In this document: positions 59,777 to 64,000 of the stretch, piece by piece | How the letters are laid out: each line of letters begins with the position of its first letter | Numbering within the stretch: position 1 is the first letter of the stretch | DNA from: Cohnella pontilimi | GTDB taxonomy: Bacteria > Bacillota > Bacilli > Paenibacillales > Paenibacillaceae | Direction of reading: 5' to 3' | Assembly (NCBI RefSeq): GCF_005049045.1 | Contig: NZ_SUPK01000009.1 | Coordinates: forward strand, 124,001 to 188,000 | DNA length: 64,000 bases | Notes under the pieces: model-generated | What the model was told of the DNA's origin: nothing | Seen by the model: the letters and a program-made list of their open reading frames with translations, nothing else | The model's database searches: none | Position numbers and translations under genes: made by a program

Positions 59777-61051
59777 GTGGAGATTCGATCGCTCGAAAAT
59801 AAACAGGTGCCGGAGTACCGATTCAGAGGTACCGGCGCGCTCGCCCTGGGAAGTGCGGTTTTGTTGGTGGGCGGACTGGCTTTGGCCATGCCTGACGTGG
59901 CATTGAGCGCATCTTTGCGCGGGGTCAAGGTGTGGTGGGAAGTGTTATTTCCCGCACTGTTCCCGTTTTTTGTTCTCTCCGAGCTGCTGCTCGGATTCGG
60001 AATCGTTCATTTGGCCGGCACGCTTCTCGATCCTTTGATGAAGCCGCTCTTCCGCCTTCCGGGTGCAGGCGCGTTCGTGGTGTCCATGGGTTTCGCTTCC
60101 GGTTACCCGGTGGGTGCCAAGCTCACTTCCAGACTGATCGAACAAAAGCTCGTGAACCGGGAACAAGGGGAGCGGCTCGTCGAAATGACCACCACCTCCG
60201 ATCCGATCTTCTTGATTGGCGCGGTGAGCGTCGGATTTTTCGGACGGCCGGAGGCCGTTCCGGTGCTGGTGCTCGCCCATTATGGGGGCGCTTTGCTGCT
60301 CGGATTTCTGGGCCGTTGGAGGGAGAAACCGGAATCCGCAGCCCCAAGTGCCGAACACAAGTCCATCGCATCTCCCAACCCTGGCGCCGGCAGACTCCGT
60401 TCCGCCATTGTGTCCATGCACCTTGCAAGGCAAGCGGACGGCAGACCGTTTGGCGTACTTTTAAACCAATCGATCCAATCTTCCCTTACCTTGATGGTCA
60501 TAGTAGGCGGCCTCGTCGTTTTTTTCTCCGCCGCTCTCGATTTGCTGGTGCAGAGCGGTGTGTTGACCCCTATGCGCCAGGCTTCCGCCTGGATCCTTTC
60601 CATGGCCGGGATGCCTGCGGAACTGTCTTCCTCCTTCATTAAAGGCACCTTTGAAGTGACATTAGGCGCACGGGCGGCGGCAGAAGCAGCGGCGGAAGGC
60701 GCTCCCCTCCCCTTGGTCGACAGGCTGGCCGCAGCAGCCTTCGCCTTGTCTTGGGCCGGCTTATCCGTACACGCCCAGGTAGCCGGCTTGATGGGCCGCA
60801 CGGGCTGGCGGTACGGTCCTTTCGCGCGCACACGTTTCCTCCACGGCTTATTGGCGGCCGGTCTTGTCTATGTTTTGTGGCCATTATTCCACTTTGCCTC
60901 GGCAGCCGGTTTACCCGTCTGGTTGAATGCTGCGGCCGCCCCGCGTATCGAACACGTGCTGTGGCCGCCTCTCTTGGCGATCGCCGTCTTGGCATCACTG
61001 ACGGCTGCGGGTGCTGCCGCTTGTCTGATCGGAGGTTTACGGCGCCGCTAA
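59777..61051 (+). CDS. ylbJ: Sporulation integral membrane protein YlbJ
   Basis: YlbJ is a sigma-E-dependent membrane protein needed for spore cortex formation in Bacillus. The 424-aa protein has about nine membrane helices and the nucleoside-recognition (Gate) type motifs VWWEVLFPALFPFFVLSELL, GFASGYPVGAKLTSRLI and MTTTSDPIFLIGAVSVGFF. GTG at 59777 has GGAGGTG upstream. It is monocistronic, 96 nt before the NAD kinase gene. Confidence 0.92.
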   Translation: MEIRSLENKQVPEYRFRGTGALALGSAVLLVGGLALAMPDVALSASLRGVKVWWEVLFPALFPFFVLSELLLGFGIVHLAGTLLDPLMKPLFRLPGAGAFVVSMGFASGYPVGAKLTSRLIEQKLVNREQGERLVEMTTTSDPIFLIGAVSVGFFGRPEAVPVLVLAHYGGALLLGFLGRWREKPESAAPSAEHKSIASPNPGAGRLRSAIVSMHLARQADGRPFGVLLNQSIQSSLTLMVIVGGLVVFFSAALDLLVQSGVLTPMRQASAWILSMAGMPAELSSSFIKGTFEVTLGARAAAEAAAEGAPLPLVDRLAAAAFALSWAGLSVHAQVAGLMGRTGWRYGPFARTRFLHGLLAAGLVYVLWPLFHFASAAGLPVWLNAAAAPRIEHVLWPPLLAIAVLASLTAAGAAACLIGGLRRR

Positions 61052-61147
61052 GATCGAAATGCCCGCGTGAGGATTGTTTTCCCGACCTTTATTGTTTATG
61101 ATCGAATAAAGAAAACAGGGAATAGCCCTCGCAAAGGAGCGTCACCG

Positions 61148-61942
61148 TTGAAATATGCGCTGCTCGACCGCGGAGATCGATTGTCCCGGGAACTCTCGGA
61201 ACAATTTCAGACCCTGGCGGCGGCCCGCGGGCTTACGCCGGACGACACAGCACCCGAGCTCGTTCTTTCCATCGGAGGGGACGGCACGCTTTTGCAAGCA
61301 TTTCATCGTTTTAAAGACCGGGTGGACGATGTCTCCTTCGTCGGAGTTCATACCGGACACCTTGGGTTCTATGCCGACTGGCAAAAGGACGAGCTCCCCA
61401 CGCTCGTCGAATTTATCGCAACCAAACAACCGTGGAAGGTGAGCTATCCGCTCATCCAGATCGATATCGTCACCGATGCGTCCACCGTCTCGCATTTGGC
61501 GCTCAACGAATTTTCCTTGAAAAGCGTCGACGGCACGCTGGTGGCAGGCATCAACATTAACGACGAGCCTTTCGAAATGTTCCGGGGAGACGGCATCGTG
61601 GTCTCCACGCCTTCCGGAAGTACGGGGTACAACAAAAGTTTGGGCGGAGCGATCATTCATCCGTCCCTCGAGGCCATTCAAATCGCCGAACTCGCCTCGA
61701 TCAACAACCGGGTGTACCGGACGCTCGGCTCTTCGATCGTACTGCCGAAGCATCATCACTGCGATATTACTCCGGACCCGGAAGAGCAGCTCTATCTCGG
61801 CATCGATCACCTGGTCATGCCGATGACAGGCGTACGTTCCATCATCTGCCGCGTGGCGGAATCGAAGATCACGTTCGCCCGTTACCGCCCGTTTCCGTTC
61901 TGGAATCGGGTGAGGAGCGCATTCATCGGCTCCGAGAATTGA
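61148..61942 (+). CDS. nadK: NAD kinase
   Basis: The enzyme phosphorylates NAD to NADP. The 264-aa protein has LVLSIGGDGTLLQAFHRF (GGDGT motif, about residue 45), VGVHTGHLGFYADW, LNEFSLKSVDGTLV and the conserved DGIVVSTPSGSTGYNKSLGG. The start is TTG at 61148, 9 nt after AAAGGAG; an open frame from 61067 has no RBS. Its short N-terminus is that of YjbN (PpnKA)-type enzymes. Confidence 0.95.
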   Translation: MKYALLDRGDRLSRELSEQFQTLAAARGLTPDDTAPELVLSIGGDGTLLQAFHRFKDRVDDVSFVGVHTGHLGFYADWQKDELPTLVEFIATKQPWKVSYPLIQIDIVTDASTVSHLALNEFSLKSVDGTLVAGININDEPFEMFRGDGIVVSTPSGSTGYNKSLGGAIIHPSLEAIQIAELASINNRVYRTLGSSIVLPKHHHCDITPDPEEQLYLGIDHLVMPMTGVRSIICRVAESKITFARYRPFPFWNRVRSAFIGSEN

Positions 61943-61954
61943 ATCTAACAAGCA

Positions 61955-61985
61955 AAGGGGATGAACCTCACCGGTTCATCCCCTT
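61955..61985. terminator. Bidirectional terminator between nadK and yutD
   Basis: AAGGGGATGAACC pairs with GGTTCATCCCCTT around TCACC. T-runs are short on both sides. Confidence 0.75.
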
Positions 61986-61997
61986 CTCGTTCTGCAG

Positions 61998-62918
61998 TTA
62001 TTCGTTGCCGCGATTATGAAAATCCGGCCTGTTTCCGGCTTCGCGAGGGCCGCCCTCGGGCCGGTTGGGCTTGCCGCCGAAGCGATTTCTGCGGCGGTTT
62101 TTGCCGGGCCAGCGGCCTCCGTTCTTGGCGCCTTCCGGCCGTTCCGCGGACCGGACCGGCTCTGCCGGCCTAATGCTGCCGCCGGCCGCGGGTCTTTCGC
62201 CCCCTTGCGGACGCGGCCCCCGCTGCCCTTGCGGCCTTCCGCCCGAGCGGCCTTCCGCTGCGGCGGCTTGTCCGCCGCCGGAACGTTTGTCCGCTCCGCC
62301 GCCGTACGGCCGGCTTCCCTGCCGTCCAAAGCCGCCATCACCTTGGCGGGACGAACGCGCATCGCCGCCGGTCTTGCCTGCCGCCGCGGACTGCGCCTGC
62401 TGATTGCGGCGCTCCGCCTCTTGCGCGGCACGCGCGACGGCTGCCGCCCCGGGGACGCGCACCGGTCCGCCCGGCCTCTCCTTCAGCGGCCAGCGCATTA
62501 ACATGCCGCCCGTCGCCGCTGCCGCCGTTTCCGCCGTCGTCTGCGCCGCCGCTTCCGAAGAAGCGGCCGACTCCGCCGCGGATTCCGGGGATTGGACCGA
62601 CAGGCCCAGATCGATAATTGGAGTTCCCGGCGGCAATGCGTCCACATCCGCCCTCGTCAAGACAAAATAAGCGCAGCCGAAATTGCAATATTCGTTCAAA
62701 TAATCGACCAGGCTGGAAATCGTCGTTTCCTTGGTCGCACGCGGATGACCGTCCTTATAAAAGCCGCGGAGCCTGAGCTGGCTGTAACCCCAGTCGCCCA
62801 CGATATAATCGTAGCGGTCAAGCACCTCGCTGTAACGTTCCTTGAACGCTTCCGGGTTCCATCCGTTTTTGTGCTCATGCACGAGTGTAAAGGCGTTTCC
62901 GCCTGTCGAAACGATCAC
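61998..62918 (-). CDS. yutD: YutD family protein with long Gly/Arg/Ala-rich tail
   Basis: The first 110 residues match YutD, a Bacillales protein of unknown function: NGWNPEAFKERYSEVLDRYDYIVGDWGYSQLRLRGFY and YLNEYCNFGCAYFVL. Bacillus YutD ends about here. The present protein (306 aa) continues with about 190 residues of low complexity, rich in Ala, Gly, Arg, Pro and Gln, with RGG-like and poly-basic stretches (WPGKNRRRNRFGGK), probably disordered and possibly RNA-binding. GTG at 62918 follows GGGAGGAG. It lies 16 nt after lipA, the same order as in Bacillus. Confidence 0.87.
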   Translation of the reverse strand: MIVSTGGNAFTLVHEHKNGWNPEAFKERYSEVLDRYDYIVGDWGYSQLRLRGFYKDGHPRATKETTISSLVDYLNEYCNFGCAYFVLTRADVDALPPGTPIIDLGLSVQSPESAAESAASSEAAAQTTAETAAAATGGMLMRWPLKERPGGPVRVPGAAAVARAAQEAERRNQQAQSAAAGKTGGDARSSRQGDGGFGRQGSRPYGGGADKRSGGGQAAAAEGRSGGRPQGQRGPRPQGGERPAAGGSIRPAEPVRSAERPEGAKNGGRWPGKNRRRNRFGGKPNRPEGGPREAGNRPDFHNRGNE

Positions 62919-62934
62919 GGTATCTCCTCCCGGT

Positions 62935-63825
62935 TCAAGCCTTGCCGGCTTCAGCTGCCGCCGCGGACTTGACCTGTTCGTGTGCGTGATAGGAGCTTCG
63001 TACGAACGGACCCGACTCTACATGAGAGAAACCGCGGGCCAATCCTTCTTCTTTCAGCCGTGCGAATTCATCGGGATGTACGTATCGCTCCACGGCTAAG
63101 TGTGTTGGAGTCGGCTGCAAATACTGTCCGAGCGTCAAAATACCGCAATCGACCGCGCGCAGGTCGTCCATCGTTTGCAGCACTTCTTCTATTGTTTCCC
63201 CGACGCCGAGCATCAAGCTGGACTTGGTCGGAATGTGCGGTTTCAACTCCTTCGCCCGCCGCAGCAGTTCCAAGGAACGATGGTATTTAGCCTTCGCCCT
63301 CACGCGGTCCGAAAGCCGTTCCACCGTCTCCACATTGTGATTGAGAATATCCGGGTTAGCATCCATCACGATTTTCAGCGATTCGAGATCGCCCTGAAAA
63401 TCGGGAATCAGGACCTCCACGCTGCACAGGGGCAGCCTTCGGCGAATCGCCTGTATGGTAGCCGCGAATATGGACGCGCCTCCATCCTTCAAATCGTCCC
63501 GGGCCACGGAGGTGACGACGCAATGCCGCAAGCCCATCTGTTCGGCCGCTTCGGCGACGCGCTCCGGCTCCTGCAGATCCAACTCGGTGGGCAGTCCCGT
63601 TTTGACGGCGCAAAACCGGCACGCCCTCGTGCAAATATCTCCTAAAATCATGAACGTCGCGGTACGGTTGGCCCAGCATTCGTAAATGTTGGGGCAACGC
63701 GCTTCCTCGCATACGGTATGCAAAGTCCGGCTGCGCATCATATCTTTGAGCTCGCGATACGGCTCGCCGGTCGTGAGCTTAATTTTCAGCCAGTCGGGTT
63801 TTCGCGGTTGTGCCTTGCTCGTCAT
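62935..63825 (-). CDS. lipA: Lipoyl synthase
   Basis: LipA inserts two sulfurs into octanoyl groups on E2 or GcvH proteins. The 296-aa radical SAM enzyme has both clusters: [12 protein letters not shown] for the auxiliary cluster and CTRACRFC for the SAM cluster. The C-terminal Arg-Ser-Ser-Tyr motif is RSSY. ATG at 63825 has AGAGGGG; the open frame reaches 63888. It is the first gene of the lipA-yutD pair. Confidence 0.96.
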   Translation of the reverse strand: MTSKAQPRKPDWLKIKLTTGEPYRELKDMMRSRTLHTVCEEARCPNIYECWANRTATFMILGDICTRACRFCAVKTGLPTELDLQEPERVAEAAEQMGLRHCVVTSVARDDLKDGGASIFAATIQAIRRRLPLCSVEVLIPDFQGDLESLKIVMDANPDILNHNVETVERLSDRVRAKAKYHRSLELLRRAKELKPHIPTKSSLMLGVGETIEEVLQTMDDLRAVDCGILTLGQYLQPTPTHLAVERYVHPDEFARLKEEGLARGFSHVESGPFVRSSYHAHEQVKSAAAAEAGKA

Positions 63826-63953
63826 CGCTGTTCCCCTCTTTCTGTCCCCTATTATAGCATGATTCGGATAAAAACCAATGATTTGCAAACCCTACAGCTA
63901 CCTGTGAAACGAGGCGGCATGGTCGTATTCCGCCGTGAAGGAGGGCATCCGCA

Positions 63954-64000
63954 TTGCTGCGGCGAAGACAATCCGGCGAACACCGGCGTTGCCGCTTGGG
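63954..64000 (+). CDS. Start of an unidentified gene, cut by the window end
   Basis: TTG at 63954 is 7 nt after AAGGAGGG and opens the basic reading frame MLRRRQSGEHRRCRLG up to the last base. In Bacillus a divergent cell wall peptidase gene (lytH/yunA) lies next to lipA, so that is a guess at its identity. Only 15 codons are visible. Confidence 0.4.
   Translation, partial: MLRRRQSGEHRRCRL

Overview
The window looks like chromosomal DNA of an aerobic, endospore-forming member of the Paenibacillaceae (Firmicutes, Bacillales), probably Paenibacillus or a close relative. The evidence is Bacillus-type gene content at fairly high GC (about 55-58% by eye): the sporulation checkpoint sda, the spore genes cwlJ-gerQ, an alpha/beta SASP, ylbJ and YheC/D, the primosome pair dnaB-dnaI, and Bacillales genes such as yuiB, yumC, yutJ, yuzB, yutI, yutD and yppC. 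TTG and GTG starts with strong AGGAGG sites are common. No rRNA, tRNA, CRISPR array or prophage was seen. The species is an inference.

Layout. 1-2140: ktrB-ktrA potassium uptake operon behind a ydaO-type c-di-AMP riboswitch. 2.4-7.6 kb: CPBP membrane protease, uvrC, a small membrane protein and ribokinase. 7.7-10.9 kb: sulfate uptake operon sbp-cysT-cysW-yezD with a possible CymR operator. 11-13.5 kb: dnaB-dnaI. 13.6-24.3 kb: hydrolase, GtrA-like protein, yuiB, hemQ, NDH-2 and yumC (divergent, with a Rex-like site between), sda with DnaA boxes, YheC/D, an ErpA/HesB protein, mqnE, yutJ, yuzB and yutI; this is an expanded version of the Bacillus yui-yum-yut region. 24.3-34.2 kb: SDR, HEPN-like protein and the inositol operon iolG-D-E-B-C-A followed by a LacI regulator. 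34.8-38.1 kb: UbiD-type decarboxylase, ctaA and a thioredoxin. 38.2-46.9 kb: yppC, a MurJ/YtgP-type flippase, ThuA, DUF456, a HAD phosphatase, a class B PBP, and a membrane transglutaminase. 47-54.5 kb: MFS transporter, Toprim protein, sco-ctaB, cwlJ-gerQ, SASP, and trpS behind a T-box. 55-64 kb: an IS1595-like transposase gene, pepF, DUF2225, truncated haemoglobin, ylbJ, NAD kinase and lipA-yutD.

Genes that work together. Heme and respiration recur throughout (hemQ, ctaA, ctaB, sco, NDH-2, yutJ, and mqnE plus a UbiD decarboxylase for menaquinone by the futalosine route). Fe-S handling (erpA, yutI, yuzB) and lipoate synthesis (lipA) support the same metabolism.

The most unusual content is non-coding. 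A family of about 26-bp repeats occurs some 19 times in four intergenic clusters, often as inverted pairs. Two of the clusters bracket a single transposase-derived gene whose DDE catalytic residues appear degraded, although the gene keeps a good promoter and RBS. This resembles in layout, but not in enzyme family, the REPIN/RAYT systems, and is the best candidate for an undescribed system here. A second, unrelated pair of nearly identical 51-bp palindromes flanks yuzB-yutI.
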